Shown: positions 12,601 through 55,901, counted from the stretch's first letter. The stretch: DNA of 64,000 nt from Erpobdella octoculata (GCA_963978895.1 OZ022241.1:12906856-12970855), one strand, 5' to 3'. Program-made: numbers and translations. The notes: generated by a model from the letters alone, not told the origin.

Positions 12601-13632
12601 TACACTTTGGGTCCAAAGCAGAAATTCCCACTTCACAGAACTTCTATTCTTTTATAGTTCAGAATCAACTCAGCCTGTCATCCACTTGTGGGGGTCAAAA
12701 TGAGTACTGGTTTCTTAACTGGGGAGGGATAAGGTTCAGCACATTCTGATTTTGTACACACGTACAGGTGGTTGGTGAAACTGCTTAGCTCAGAAGTGGG
12801 CCCACTGGCTGCCAATAAATAGGCCATGTTATCTATAATAAATCAGTAGATAAAATTGTCTCCTCTGTTCGGCATGTAAAATATCAGTGCCATCAAGCTT
12901 TATTGAAGGGCTCTTTATGAATAACCACATTAAACACAACACAATAATTCTAAACGATTCTAAATTATTGATTGTCACATGTGTTTCTAATTCTTTTTCC
13001 TGGGTGGTTGCATCAGTATTTTTTAGAACAAAAAGTAACAAGTAAATCCTTGTTTGAACTATTTTGCAATCAGAATAGACTGGCTATGTCCATTTTTTAG
13101 GTCTGCATTGTCTATGAATGCACTTGGCACTGTGTGCATGTGGCTATATATGCACTTGGCACTGTGTGCATGTGGCTATATATGCACTTGTCTGCTTGTT
13201 GCAATACACAATTTTCTTGTAAGAATTGTCCGCTCATTGATTGATTCATAACTGGGTGTTTGAATGTGCCGAAGCATTTTTATTCTGAATGAATATTTTA
13301 TAATTGCATTCTTGTTTGTTTTCATATGGAAGCTTTCTTAATTTCTGCTATGAAGATGCTGCTCCTTATTTTGTTTTGTATAAATTTAATTACAATGAAG
13401 TTTCATTTGTGGCTGTTTGAAATGTATAATGTAAATGCATGGAAAGGTACAAATAGGAATGTTCATACGTATTAATTTGGCCTTTTATACTGGTATGAAT
13501 ATTATAATGGCAATAAACAGAACTTTATGTCGTTTCCTTGTTATTGTAGAGGAGCTGGCTCAGGCTCGGGCACAGAACAGAGCTCTCAAGGATGAGCTGG
13601 AGTCTGCATTGAACGAGATTGCAAGTCTTTAG
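6609..13632 (+). CDS. TPM: Tropomyosin, short isoform, eight coding exons
   Basis: This encodes an actin-filament-binding coiled coil. Coding exons are 6609-6752, 8946-9079, 10063-less boundary aside 10061-10178, 10263-10333, 11824-11899, 12010-12072, 12188-12257 and 13550-13632, with phases 0, 2, 0, 2, 0, 0, 1. They total 759 nt, a 252-residue protein, close to the 247-248 of vertebrate short tropomyosins. The exon lengths 134, 118, 71, 76, 63 and 70 nt follow the conserved tropomyosin exon plan, and heptads run throughout. Recognisable segments include the region around DESER, RDLRAAKLAAAEAEKKFEE, SESELERAEERA and ASESERSM. The C terminus, NEIASL, matches the usual D/N-x-x-S/T-I/L ending. 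The start is the ATG at 6609, giving MAGSGAGGG, a Gly-rich version of the MAGS start of short isoforms. All donors are GT and all acceptors AG. No long-isoform first exon was found. A diverged copy of the 3' half lies at 49-59 kb. Confidence 0.9.
7060..7500 (+). pseudogene. MULE-type transposase remnant in tropomyosin intron 1
   Basis: Broken reading frames carry a segment NNLCESLNCGFSSLVGHRHP at about 7347-7410, followed by a broken LIEALQQDEAMA-like stretch. This is the motif region of MULE-like transposases often found with FLYWCH proteins. An upstream piece (LDALAYLPVNEVASGML) fits the same region. Stop codons and frame changes show it is dead. Confidence 0.5.
8043..8155. repeat. AT-rich palindrome, MITE-like
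   Basis: Two arms of about 50 bp are inverted around a centre near 8098 (gaatatatatatattc), matching at roughly nine in ten positions. It lies in tropomyosin intron 1 and could form a long hairpin. No coding content. Confidence 0.6.
8660..8930 (+). mobile_element. CR1-like LINE 3' fragment
   Basis: A short broken frame (RSKLEYAINIW... then a degenerate LERQ-like piece) resembles the end of CR1/Jockey reverse transcriptase ORFs. It runs into an (AAT)n/(ATT)n tail just before tropomyosin exon 2. The microsatellite tail supports a LINE origin. It is short and decayed. Confidence 0.4.
9100..9417. repeat. Minisatellite, about 8 copies of a 38-46 bp unit
   Basis: The unit is built on 'ggtatatttgtgagataatc' plus gtgaaca(tg)n. 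Length differences between copies come mostly from the embedded TG run. It follows directly after tropomyosin exon 2 in intron 2. Confidence 0.9.
9815..10050. repeat. Minisatellite, about 8 copies of a 30-bp unit
   Basis: Diverged repeats are based on 'aactgtgtagtatcattatt' plus tgtcatgtga or tgtcatgcaa. They end a few bases before the acceptor of tropomyosin exon 3, so the repeat forms the 3' end of intron 2. Confidence 0.85.
10490..10640. repeat. GATAC-rich dispersed repeat
   Basis: Many cgatacgat units occur with small palindromes. Related sequence lies at 8345-8445 and 11,685-11,800, where gatacgg..ccgtatc palindromes are followed by 'gacgcagatgcttaat'. All three copies lie in tropomyosin introns, which suggests a small non-autonomous element family. 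Confidence 0.5.
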
Positions 13633-14479
13633 GTTTGATTATCTTGCTGGAAGTTCTATCTCAATTCATCTGTTTCAACTTCTGCTAACTAAGCAGATGC
13701 ATTGTGTTTCAATTTCCTTGCAGGATTTTCTGAGCATTGAAGCAGAACTTTTTATATAGATATTTGCTATATTTTTTGTAATTTTTTGACTTGCATAACA
13801 GAGTAGCAGTTTTTAACTTTTCTGTGCCTTTTTCAACTGCCAAATCAGTTTTATTGAACAGCCTTAACGAACTCTACGTCTCATGGTTCATTTCATATCA
13901 GAAGTTTTTAAGTGTTCATTTTATTATTTCATTGATAATTGCATATTCAGTTTAATTTAGATACTAATGTTTGTGTTTATGTCGTTCATACATTCATTTG
14001 TTCTATGATTCCTTGAGTTGACCTATTAAGCATTTGTTTTATGTAAAATATGATTGCAAAGTTAAACTAAACTCCATTCCACATGCTTGATTTGTTTTAC
14101 CGAGTTTTCTGGTTTTGCTCTACTGGAAATCTAAATTGTTGTTTCAAAAATATCTGTGCTTTAAATTTCGATTGTATATCAAAAAAATTTCTCTTTTCAA
14201 TCATGTTAGATGTCCTGTTGAATATATAACATTTTTGCATTGCAACAACCTATTGAGACGATAATTTGTTTATTTTTATCAATAGTAGTAGCAGTATTAC
14301 TAGTACCTCAATCTGTATTCATGTATGTTTATGACTTCATGCTATGTAGGATCACATAAGCTTGTACATTGTCTAAAAAGTTTGCAGATCACAAACAGTT
14401 TTTTAATTGCTAGCATTATTATTAGGAATATCTTAATATGGTGGAGCTATGTAATATTGGTACTTTGATCCATAGAGCC

Positions 14480-15180
14480 CTACCCGGATTTTTTTAGACC
14501 CGGTCCGGCTTTTTTTATAGGCAGAAAAATGCGGGCCTGGCTTGTAATTTAAGCACAAACCGACCCGTTTCATAAGCACAAAAGTCGAGGCCTGGCCGGT
14601 GATAAACTGGACTCAGCCAGTTTTAACGGACACATAACTTCAAGTTTGGAAAGTAATTTTTTGAAAAGTACTGAAACAGGTATTTTGTTATTAAAAAAAC
14701 CTAAATACTAAATTTTAATATTTTTACATTTCCAGTTTTTGATTTTTTGAGCAAAAATTTTTTTCTCTATCCTACATTTGTAGTCCTGGAAACCAAAACA
14801 TAAAAAAATGGTAAAACATCTGTAACTTTATTTTTTAAGTAGTATCTTTATACTAATTTTCATATCTGTAGTATTTTCAGAGTTGGAGTTATTCTTAAAA
14901 ATATATAAACATTTTTTCCACCCCACATTTGAAGTCCTGAAAACAAATTTTAAAAACGTATTTTGTTATTTTGTAAGAATAATCTTGGTACTAAATTTCA
15001 AAACTTTGACATTTTTAGTTCTTGAAGTTTTCAAGCAAATATTATTTTTCTCCACCCCACATATTTGAGGTCCTGGAAACCAAATTATCAAAAATTGGTA
15101 AAACACATATATTTTTTATTTTTTGAGCAGATACTCTAAATACTAATTTTTGCACCTGCAGCTCTTAAAGTTTTTGAGTA
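14480..15180. mobile_element. Helitron-derived segment related to the 50.9-52.3 kb copy
   Basis: It contains 'ccggtgataaactggac' and repeated 'ccccacatttgaagtcctg' blocks about 150 bp apart. The same blocks fill the body of the Helitron at 50,908-52,329, in the same order. Helitron ends are not visible here, so this copy looks truncated. Confidence 0.5.
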
Positions 15181-15185
15181 GTAGT

Positions 15186-15311
15186 CAGTGGCGTAGCTAG
15201 GTTAAGTAGTGTTACAATTAAAAAAATATATATTAAACTCTAAGCAAAAAACTTCGAATTTTGAAAATCAAGGGGACAAGTGCCCCCTGCCCCCCGCAAT
15301 TTACGTCCCTG
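15186..15311. mobile_element. Small hAT-type MITE
   Basis: The ends are cagtggcgtag and the reverse complement of tacgtccctg, giving imperfect inverted termini CAGtGgCGTA and CAGgGaCGTA. Flanking octamers gtagtagt (15,178-15,185) and gtaatgat (15,312-15,319) match at six of eight, consistent with a decayed 8-bp target duplication. A related end occurs near 19,455. Confidence 0.5.
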
Positions 15312-15840
15312 GTAATGATGTACTAAAGAAAATAAATTGCGCTCAAATTGCATTGCAAAGTAAAATCTTAAATATTAACTAGTTAGCTATATTGCTTCGC
15401 TTTTATATTCAAGAAAAACGGGATCATACTGTAGAAGAAGCAATAGGTATTGTTGAAAAAAAAAATCAAAAGTGTGTTTCTAAAAAACTTTGTTTTTTTA
15501 TTTACTTGTTTTTCAAAATAGTTTATAGTCTTTTACACCAGGTGTTTTAAGACTAACATAGCAGTATGTTTGAATTAATTATTCAATCAATTTTAATTTA
15601 TATAACGTTTTTTGCTATAAAATTGACTGAAAAGGAAGATTTTCAGTCCCTGCCGTAAAGAAATGAAAGATGAAGAGATAATTAAAAAAAGTTGGAGAGA
15701 ATTCCAGAGAAAGGGACCAGAATAAGAAAAAGAGCATTTGGCAAAAGAGTGCTTTATAGAGCATAATTAGCAGTAGAAGATCTTGAACCTACCTTATTAT
15801 GGAGGGTTATAACAAAATATTTTAAATATAAGAACAAGTA

Positions 15841-16556
15841 AATTAAAAACGAATTTTTAAAACCAATGCTCTTATATGTAATTAAAACACAAATTTTGCA
15901 ATCAATTTTTTTTTATATTACTCTTTTATTTTATATTAAAGTTGAAATATCTTAATTATATCGAAATATCGAAATTAATTAAAATTATCTAAATTAATTG
16001 ACTTATTGTAAAACTAATAATTGAATATTGCATTGTCTTCTATTTTGAGCATGTATGCAAAATTTGAAAAAATCTATCATCAGGAAGTGACTCAAAAATT
16101 GATTGCAAGATTTGAAACAGACAGAGAAACAAACAGACAGACAGAGAAACAGAGACGACGAGTTAATAAAAGCATTGGTAATAATAATAAAAATATCATC
16201 AAAAAGCATCGAATTTAAATATCTCAACTATTTTCATGAAAATTTCGTACACGCTTGAGAATCGCGGTCAGTGAGTGTGGTTCGTGTTAACTTGGTAAAA
16301 TAGTCTGCCAGTCGGTTAGCGTTTTGTGGTCAAGAAAACCCTCAAGAAACCCCTCGATAAAATCCTCAAGAAAATTAACTAAATTAATTGACTTATTGTA
16401 AAACTAATAATTGAATATTGCATTGTCTTCTATCTTGAGCATGTATGCAAAATTTGAAAAAAATCTATCATCAGGAAGTGACTCAAAAATTGATTGCAAG
16501 ATTTGAAACAGACAGAGAAACAGAGACGACGAGTTAATAAAAGCATTGGTAAAAAG
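15841..16556 (-). repeat. Composite dispersed repeat, family P (inverted relative to the 45.5 kb copy)
   Basis: About 0.7 kb is nearly the reverse complement of 45,488-46,240, including the short segment reading 'tcaagcgtgtacgaaatttt' on the minus strand. Inside, a unit of about 170 bp ('accaatgcttttattaactc' to 'aataagtcaattaattta' on the minus strand) occurs twice. Another copy lies at 55,148-55,500. Apparent small reading frames in it are fortuitous. Confidence 0.75.
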
Positions 16557-17651
16557 GTGAAATTCTTTATTTTAAACATAAAAATACATATTTTAAAATC
16601 ACTCTATATCTAAGAGGTAACAAGTGCAGAAGAACAAGAGAAGGCGAGAGAATCGAAAAGTGCGTGGGATTAAATGTGCAGCGGAATTAAAAGCTTTAAT
16701 AAGAGAAAGAGTGGAGAAAGAGTAGTATCAGCAAGACCATAACAAAGAAAGTCACAATAATTAATTTTAGGCAGAATAAGAGAAGAGACCAAAAAGAAGG
16801 ATCATTTTAAAATGGGAGAAGCTGCTTTATTGGAAATACTGAAACATAACACCGTACGCTTTTCCTTATAGTTTTTAAGCATTTAAAAAAATTTATGTAC
16901 GTCACTTATTTATGACTCGTCCTTGAACAAGACTTTAGTTTTGATTAGGCGTGTTCTTAATGACAGTTGTGTTGTTTTGTATTGTATTGTATCACTTGTT
17001 TTAAATCTAGCTGTTTGAAAAGCTGATTTTGATTATAGAAAGCACGTGTTATGAGTTTGTTGGTATTTTTTGGAAAAAAATGAATAAGCTAATTAAGCGA
17101 AAAAAGATGTACCTAACATTGGCGCGCTTTATATTACACGTTTTTACTGAAACTCAAAAAACGCCCTGACACAAAACAACAAAATATATAGATGTGTCTT
17201 TAGGTCTAGCCAAAAAATTATAAAATATATCAATCTACTACACAACTAAACAACCAAAAACAATTTAAAGTCTATTTATATATTTTTTAAATGGCAAAGC
17301 TGCATATATTTTTTGAATAAAACCGGGGTTTGCGTTAAAACTTCTGTAACAGCTTCTGTTAAACTGATAAAAAATTGTTACTGCTGCATCTTTTAGTTGT
17401 GTGAACAAAAGACTGTATAAATGTCAAACTGTCATCGCAAACTTCTTTAATATATTTTTTAAACATCGGCCTGCCTTGTAGTTGCTGTTTTTGCGTACAG
17501 TGCGTGGATCGTGCCGCTCTGAGATATTTTTCAAAACTTAGTTTTCATTTGCTCTGTTTTAACAGTTTCATACTTTTGCATGTTTTGAAGTTATAAACTT
17601 CTTTATCTGAGATCGTCTTTTAGTTAAATTGCTAATCTAAAAATTCAAAAC

Positions 17652-49163
<31,512 letters not shown>

Positions 49164-49457
49164 GTAAGATTATTTTTCTATGGGTAGTTGCTTTTATTGC
49201 AATAAGACCAATTATAGAAGTTAATTTATGTGCAATAGTTTGTTTACATTTGCTTAAAGTAGTTAACTTATATTTGTTTAAAGGCCGTAAAAAAGCTCAC
49301 AATATCAGAATCTGAGCTCATGCAAGCTGTAGAAAGAGCTGAAATGTCAGAAAGGTTATTTTGAAACCTTTAGCTGGAGTAGATTTTATGATTTTAATTT
49401 TGTATTAACATTTATTTTGTATATATTTATAAAATTTATTTTTCATTTATTATTTGA

Positions 49458-50369
49458 CTAGCGGGGTTACCCGGCGTTGCCCGGGGTTTTTAGAGGTTTT
49501 TCTAATGTTTGTCTCTCTCGCTCCCGTTCCCTTCTCCACTTTCCCGTTTTCGTAGCGTTCCCGGTCGCTTTTCCGCTCTCGGTCGTTTTCCAGCTCCCGG
49601 TCGCTTTCCCGCTCAGAAGTTCTGTTATCGATTTTCTCTCTTGCTCGCGTTTCCTTCCAAGCTTGCTCTCCCGATTCCAGTCGCTTTCCGCGTTCCCGGT
49701 CGCTTTCCGCGTTCCCGTCGCTTTCCGCGTTCCCGGTCGCTTTCCCGTTCCCGGTCGCTTTCCCGTTCCCGGTCGCTTTCCCGTTCCCGGTCGCTTTCCC
49801 GTTCTCGGTCGCTTTCCCGTTCCCGGTCGCTTTCCCGTTCCCGGTCGCTTTCCCGTTTCCGGTCGCTTTCCCGTTCCCGCTCACGCTTGCTCTCCCGTTC
49901 CCGGTCATGCTTGCTCTCCCATTCCCGGTCACGGTAGCTCTCCCGTTCCCGTTTCCGTTCCCGCTCATTTTCTCTTTTACATTCTTTCATAACTTCTGTT
50001 AGCCTATAAAACGCAAAATAGATTTGCTAAGACTATATATATATATATATATATGAATGTTTGTGGGTTAGTTTGTCTATTATAGAAACGGGAATGCACC
50101 CGGAACGGACAGCGAGCGGGAACAGAAAAGCAAGCGTGAGCGGGAATGGGAGAGCAAACGTGAGCGGGAACGGGGCAGCGACCGGGACGGGAAAACGACC
50201 GGGAGCGGGAAAGCGACCGGGAGCGGGAAAGCGACCGGCAGTGGGAAAACGACCGAAAACGGAAAAGCTAACAGGAGTGGGAAAGCAGGTGGGAAAGGAA
50301 ACGGGAGAGAAAGAGACAAACATTAGAAAAACCTCAAAAAACCTGGGCAACGCCGGGTATCTCCGCTAG
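49458..50369. mobile_element. Head-to-head pair of Helitrons (large inverted repeat)
   Basis: Both outer ends are Helitron 3' termini with the cccgg-gcaacg-ccggg hairpin followed by ctag: minus-strand end at 49,458 and plus-strand end at 50,369 (ctag then T). The 5' sides meet in a TA run at about 50,035-50,055. It lies in the intron after the exon-4-like segment. An 18-bp 'cgttcccggtcgctttcc' minisatellite of about 14 copies fills 49,680-49,935 and explains the repetitive reading frames there. Confidence 0.7.
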
Positions 50370-50454
50370 TACATACATAAACACACACACAGACACACAT
50401 ACATGCACATACACATACATACATACACATACATACGCACATACATATATATAT

Positions 50455-50659
50455 AGTTCCCGCTCGCTCACCCGCTCCGCTCCGCTCATTTTGTGACGGA
50501 TTTCAAAAAAATTTTTTTTATTTTTGATTTTCATTGACTCTCAAGGTTGTGTGAAAATTTCATTACGATCGGATGAATGGTGTAGCAATGCATAAAGGAC
50601 ATTAACATACATAAATACATATATACATATATACAAACATTCATTTTTATATATATAGA
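50455..50659 (-). mobile_element. Helitron 5'-end fragment
   Basis: Reverse-orientation copy of the 38.2 kb fragment, ending with the TC start at 50,659-50,658. It lies just upstream of the exon-5-like segment. Confidence 0.6.
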
Positions 50660-50907
50660 TAACTATCTTTAAATTTTTTAATGGTAGAAAATGTAAGCAA
50701 TTAGACGTGGACACGACTTCAAAATCTCTCGAGCTTAATGAATCAAAAGTAACTGTTCCATTATTTTTCATTAATACAAATATTATTTGTTTTAAATTTT
50801 TTTTTTGATATTTACAATATACCCTTTAAAATGAAGAAGATTTATTTCAGGCTACACAGCATGAAGATACTTACGAAGCATAGGCTATTCTAAGAAATAT
50901 TTAATAA

Positions 50908-52329
50908 CTAGCAGTGCCCGTAGCGGCTTCGCTCGCATGAAATTAGGGAGTTTGAACCGTGCATCCATAGTAGAGATAAATTTTTTAGGTCTCGGCTCGG
51001 CCCGTCGACAACTTAGCCCAGCCCGTTTTAAAAACCTAAACTCCTGGCCCGGAACAACCCATTTGAATTAGGCCCGGCCCATTCTTACAGGCCTAGAAGT
51101 TCTATATACTTGATGAAAAACTTCGGCCCGTCCCACCTTGACTTTAGGTTTGGCCCGCCCCAACGGAAGACCCTAAAATCACTAAAATATACTTGGTGAA
51201 AAACCTCGGCCCGTCCCACTTTGATTTAAGGTTTGGCCTGGCCCGTGTGAAGACTCTAAAACAACGGCTTGGCCCAACCGGTGATAAACTGGACTTAGCT
51301 ACTTTTAACCGGCACAAACCTTCAAAATACTAATTTTTACATTTGTAGCACTTACAGTTTTTGAGTAGCAGTTATTTTGAAATCAAATAACCTTATTTCC
51401 ACCCCACATTTGAGGTCCTGGAAACCAAATTTTTTAAAAAATGTTGAAACACTTATATCATTATTTTTTGAGTAGAAACTAAATACTAATTTTTACTTTT
51501 GTAGCATTTACAGTTTTTGAGTAGCAGTTACTTTAAAAACCAAGTAACCCAATTTTTCACCCCACATTTGAGGTCCTGGAAACCAAATTTATAAAAAATG
51601 GTGAAACCCATATATCTTTATTTTTAGAATAGAAACTAAATACTAATTTTTAAATCTGTGGTTTTTACAGTTTTTGAGTAGCAGTTACTTTAAAAAACAA
51701 ATAACCCTATTTTCCACCCCACATTTGAAGTCCTGGAAATCAAATTTTCAAAAAATGCTAAAACACATATTTCATTATTTTTGGAGTAGAAACTAAATAC
51801 TAATTTTTACTCCTGTAGCATTCACAGTTTTTGAGTTGCAGCTACTTAAAAAACCAAATAACCCAATTTTCCAACCCACATTTGAGGTCCGGGAAACCGA
51901 ATTTTCAAAAAATGGTGAAACACCTATCTTTTTATTTTTTAAGAAGAATCCATATACCAAATTTCAAAATCTCCTCATTTTTGGTTTTCGAGATATACAT
52001 TGTTTTAGAAAAAAGTTTGTTTTCCAGTTTCTTCCCCTCATGAGCAAAATTTTCAAAAATCCTTTCTTAGCGGATGTTTACGCTATAAAAGTAATATAAG
52101 TTCCAAATTTCACGTTCCTAGGATGAGGCGTTTGAGCTCGGCGTTGATTATCAGTCAGTCATCTGTCAGTCAGTCAGTCAGTCAGTCAGTCAGTCAGTCA
52201 GTCAGTCAGTCAGTCAGTCAGTCAGTCAGTCAGTCAGTCAGTCAGTCAGTCAGTCAGTCAGTCAGTCAGTCAGTCAGTCAGTCAGTCAGTCAGTCAGTCA
52301 GTCAGGACATGTTCTTTTATATATATAGA
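50908..52329 (-). mobile_element. Non-autonomous Helitron nested in the hAT element
   Basis: The 5' terminus is tctatatatataaaagaacat (minus strand, from 52,329); the 3' terminus has 'gcgaagccgctacgggcact' then gctag (to 50,908). It is flanked by A and T as expected for Helitrons. The body has repeated 'ccccacatttgaggtcctgg' blocks about 155 bp apart and a long (CAGT)n tract near the 5' end. No Rep/helicase gene. Confidence 0.8.
52150..52305. repeat. (CAGT)n tetranucleotide array
   Basis: About 38 almost perfect CAGT units inside the Helitron 5' region. A related GACT/GACC array occurs at 58,137-58,275 at the same place in another Helitron copy. Confidence 0.95.
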
Positions 52330-52859
52330 TACACAGTTTTTGTGTGTAACCCACAACGTGGACGAAGTGAGCGAAGCGAGCCAACCACGATTAGGGGGTC
52401 TGGGGGGAGCAGATGCTACACTTTTGGTAGCATTTGGGTGTAAATGGAGCCCATTTTTGGATACTTGAAGGCTTGAACCACTATTTTCCACCTCCAACAA
52501 AAATTTAAAAAATATCAAATTATAGGTAATATATCAAAACAATTATGATGGACCTGTGCGTTTCAAATGTTGCAATTTGTTGTTTTGCTGAAAATGGGCT
52601 TATTATAATTTGTACAGGAAATTTTTCATTATAAAAATGCTAAAATTATATTACTGAATAATAATTCTTTTACCAAATTGAGTAGATTAGTAGTCTATAA
52701 TAGTATATACACAGGGGTGACCCCTGACTCTGTTTTGTAGGCTAGAATCCGCTATATTAACATTTAACAACTTTTTACTTAGTACCTAAATTGTATTAAA
52801 TTGAAATGTACTGATTGTATTGAAATGTATTTTATAATTTGATTCAATGAACAGACTGC

Positions 52860-54594
52860 TTAAAACCCAATTTTCTCAGAATCCTTTTGTTTTGGCTTTT
52901 TCAGTTTGTCAGATTCTGCTGACTTTGCCTCTGCGAACATTGACGAGAACCAGTTCTGTTGTTTGTGTTTTTTTGGTTCAACATTACGCGTATCTTTGTT
53001 TTTCAGCCAGTGAAGAGCAGCTGACCGGGCGTCAAACTCTGTCACAACAGGCATATTGTGTCTAATGTCTAAATAATTCTTCAGTGTTTTTGAAGACAGA
53101 CGAGCTCGGTCATCAGATTTGATAACATTGTAAGACTTTATCAAACGTTCGACATCTGCTGGGTGTGATTTTGCAGCTACCAATCTGGCAAAAGCCGTAA
53201 CCAAAGTTTGAAATTCTCCCTTACTGCCAGACCGAATGATAGCTGTGATGCATTCAGCAGGTGTGAGATCCCTGAAGACTGGATCAATGCATGCTTCTCT
53301 GTACTCTAATCCAAACGATGCCAGATCCAAATCTGGTATAATAATGGAATGGCATTCTTTCAATTGTTCATCAGAGACAGTTTCATCTAATTTCTTTAAA
53401 GGAAACAATTTCTTTACTCGATCTGAGTCCAAAACAAACCTAAATTTATAACAAGTAACAAATCCACTCGATGATAATACAATAAAATTTATGAAGTTGA
53501 TGAGAGATTCAATAATCTCGTACCGAATGGCTGAAAAATCACAAGTGGTTGTTACCAAACTTTGGTCTGTTCTTCGTTCTTTTTGAGTTAACTGAATGCC
53601 AAAAAAAAATTTTCTGCCTCAACGTAATTCTCACAAAATTTACTCTCCCATCCACCAAGAAGATGTTTTGCTTTCAGTTCTTCCAGTCGCTTTTTTAATC
53701 TCATGATTGAATCATCCCAATCAAAATATGTGCAACTTTTATCCTGAAGTTTCTTTTGGAATCTTGAATAAAGAAAAAAAATGTCAGCAACAATGCACAT
53801 CACTTTTAGTTTTGTTAAATCGGTGAGATGGCCTGTCGCAGCTTTGTCATTTGAGTTTTGAAAAAATGTACTAGGGCACGCCATGAATGAATACAGAATG
53901 TTATTTACTAGCTTATACGAAAATTCTGTCCACCGTATCTCGAAATACTTTGGAATTTTTCTAACGTTATAGCCGTTCTTAAGACCAATAGCCTCAAAAT
54001 CTTTTGTACGGACGGCTGAAGTATGTAGAAAAGTTGATAAACCACTTGCATCCGAAATCACTAGGTGGACTTCTTTTACTGTGTCTGACACTATACTAAA
54101 TGCCAAATCCGATCTATGAACGGCACACCAATGTTTTATTAAAAGTACAGTACTGCCAGAAACTGCTTTCTCTTCATCTAATTTTGTCCAAAGACTATTT
54201 CTCTTTCCTGTGTTCAAACTTTCACCATCAGTGACTACACAGGTTAAATTTGTAAATAATTTTGTCAATGATCTTGTAAAAGAAACTGCTTCTTTGACAG
54301 CCATAACGTAACCTGTTGTTTGACGTTCTGTGGATTCTGAAAATCCCAAGAAAAATCATGTTCTTGTCCATCTGAAGCAATCACTTTACACTTAACGTAT
54401 TTGTTATCTATTTGATACCGGTCGACTGAACCATCAATTGCCAGAGAAACAGCCAGCGCGTTCTGAATTTGGTCTTTCAACTTTGGTTTTGTCATCCTCG
54501 GTAGATTTTTGCCTCTGGCTACGGCCCTAAAAAAACCTAATAACAATTCAACACTGACTGCAACTGAATGACTTTTCTCCAGTTTGGAATACAA
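52860..54594 (-). pseudogene. hAT transposase, at least two frameshifts
   Basis: Three minus-strand frames in order: 54,594-54,265, 54,349-53,588 and 53,558-52,860. The middle piece has CVVTDGESLNTG, IKHWCAVHRSDLA and KIPKYFEIRWTEF, matching the catalytic core (second Asp and C-x-x-H) of hAT transposases related to the KIAA1586/ZNF862 group. The last piece has RARLSSKTLKNYLDIRHNMP and AALHWLKNK, matching the C-terminal dimerisation region. Total about 580 codons after correcting shifts near 54,340 and 53,570. This is the source gene of the surrounding element but is inactive as read. Confidence 0.8.
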
Positions 54595-55147
54595 ATCTCC
54601 AATGTGGCATTTATTAAGTACCTAAGTACAATTCAACACTGAGTGCAACTGAATGCTTTTCTCCAGTGTGGATTAGAGATTATATTGTGGATTATGTGAC
54701 ATTTAGCAATTAAGAACAGTTCAACACTAACTGCATCTGATTGACTATCCCCCAGTGTGGATTACATCATTACAATGTGAAAGTTACTTCCTAAGGAAAA
54801 ACATTATTCTACAATTTCATACTTTAATAGGAGAAAAAGTTGAAAAACTCTTTTCTATTATCTAATGTGTAATTTTTTCATATTGATGAATGATGATTGA
54901 CGAATATTAGTTAAGGTACCTTTTCTCTTCTTTCCAAAAAAATCGTCTATTTTTTGGGGTGCTTTAGCAAGCACGCTTCATAAAAAAAATTTCTACTAGT
55001 TTATGTTGTAAAGTTAGTAAAATTATTTATAAATAATTATTTTTAAACACAAATTTCATAAATATAAAATTATTTAATACTTATAAGCATTGCGCAGTAG
55101 ATGGATATATATATATATACATACATACATACATACAAACATTCATT

Positions 55148-55500
55148 TTTACCAATGCTTTTATTAACTCGTCGTCTCTGTTTTTCTGTCTGTCTGTTTC
55201 TCTGTCTGTTTCAAATCTTGCAACCAATTTTTGAGTCACTTCCTGATAATAGATTTTTTTTCAAATTTTGCATACATGCTCAAAATTGAAGACAATGCAA
55301 TATTCAATTATTAGTTTTACAATAAGTCAATTAATTTAGTTAATTTTAATTAATTTCGATATTTCGATATAATTAAGATATTTCGACTTTAATATAAAAT
55401 AAAAGAGTAATATAAGAAAAAATTGATTGCAAAATTTGTGTTTTAATTACATATAAGAGCATTGGTTTTAAAAATTCGTTTTTAATTTACTTGTTATGTA
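55148..55500 (+). repeat. Composite dispersed repeat, family P, third copy
   Basis: From accaatgcttttattaac to attcgtttttaatttactt, same orientation as 45.9-46.2 kb. Nested in the hAT element and preceded by a Helitron-like aaacattcattttt. Confidence 0.75.
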
Positions 55501-55901
55501 TATATATATATATATATATATAGATAAATTGATGTTTTTCGCACTAATTAATAATTATTATTGGGTTTAAAATGTTAAAAATGCAATCGAAAATTAACAA
55601 TATTAAAATATAACATATTTAATAAAACACAATTTCAAATTTAAAAATGCACGCATTTTTTTAAAGATACACACTTTGTGTATTAATACACAGTTAAAAT
55701 AGCCTATGTTACGAAGAAACCATCAAAAAACATTCTGCTAAACTGAATGAGGTTTTAAATTATCTTAGTTAAATTATTTACTAAATGAAGTGTTTAATTA
55801 TTGACATTAATGAGTTGCAAAATATTTCCAGAGTGAGATCAAAGCAAGCGAAAGTGAGATATCGACGAGGCAGCTTCAAAAAGTTATAGACCAATTGAAA
55901 G

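Larger units (their letters stand above)
13633..17651. other. Tropomyosin-glypican spacer, repeats only
   Basis: Apart from the tropomyosin 3' untranslated region (probably up to about 14.4 kb), this spacer holds repeats described separately: Helitron-related sequence (14.48-15.18 kb), a small hAT MITE (15.19-15.31 kb) and a composite dispersed repeat (15.84-16.56 kb). No further gene is seen. A promoter for the glypican gene should lie before 17,652, but no element of it can be defined by eye. Confidence 0.5.
50879..55708. mobile_element. hAT transposon inserted in the tropomyosin-like exon
   Basis: Inverted termini cataggctatt...aatagcctatg, with similarity extending to 14 of 16. The perfect 8-bp duplication ttacgaag lies at 50,871-50,878 and 55,709-55,716. 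Removing the element and one duplicate restores a 63-nt exon equal in length and frame to tropomyosin exon 6. It contains a broken hAT transposase on the minus strand, a Helitron (50,908-52,329) and a family P repeat (55,148-55,500). Confidence 0.9.

Noticed and set aside
15841..16230. Small frames in family P repeats (65-74 codons)
   Set aside because: The same frames recur in each repeat copy on both strands, with no homology or splice context.
49450..49992. Arg/Ser-rich or Gly-Lys-Ala-Thr repeat proteins on both strands
   Set aside because: All frames of an 18-bp GC-rich minisatellite inside Helitrons are open; composition follows the repeat.
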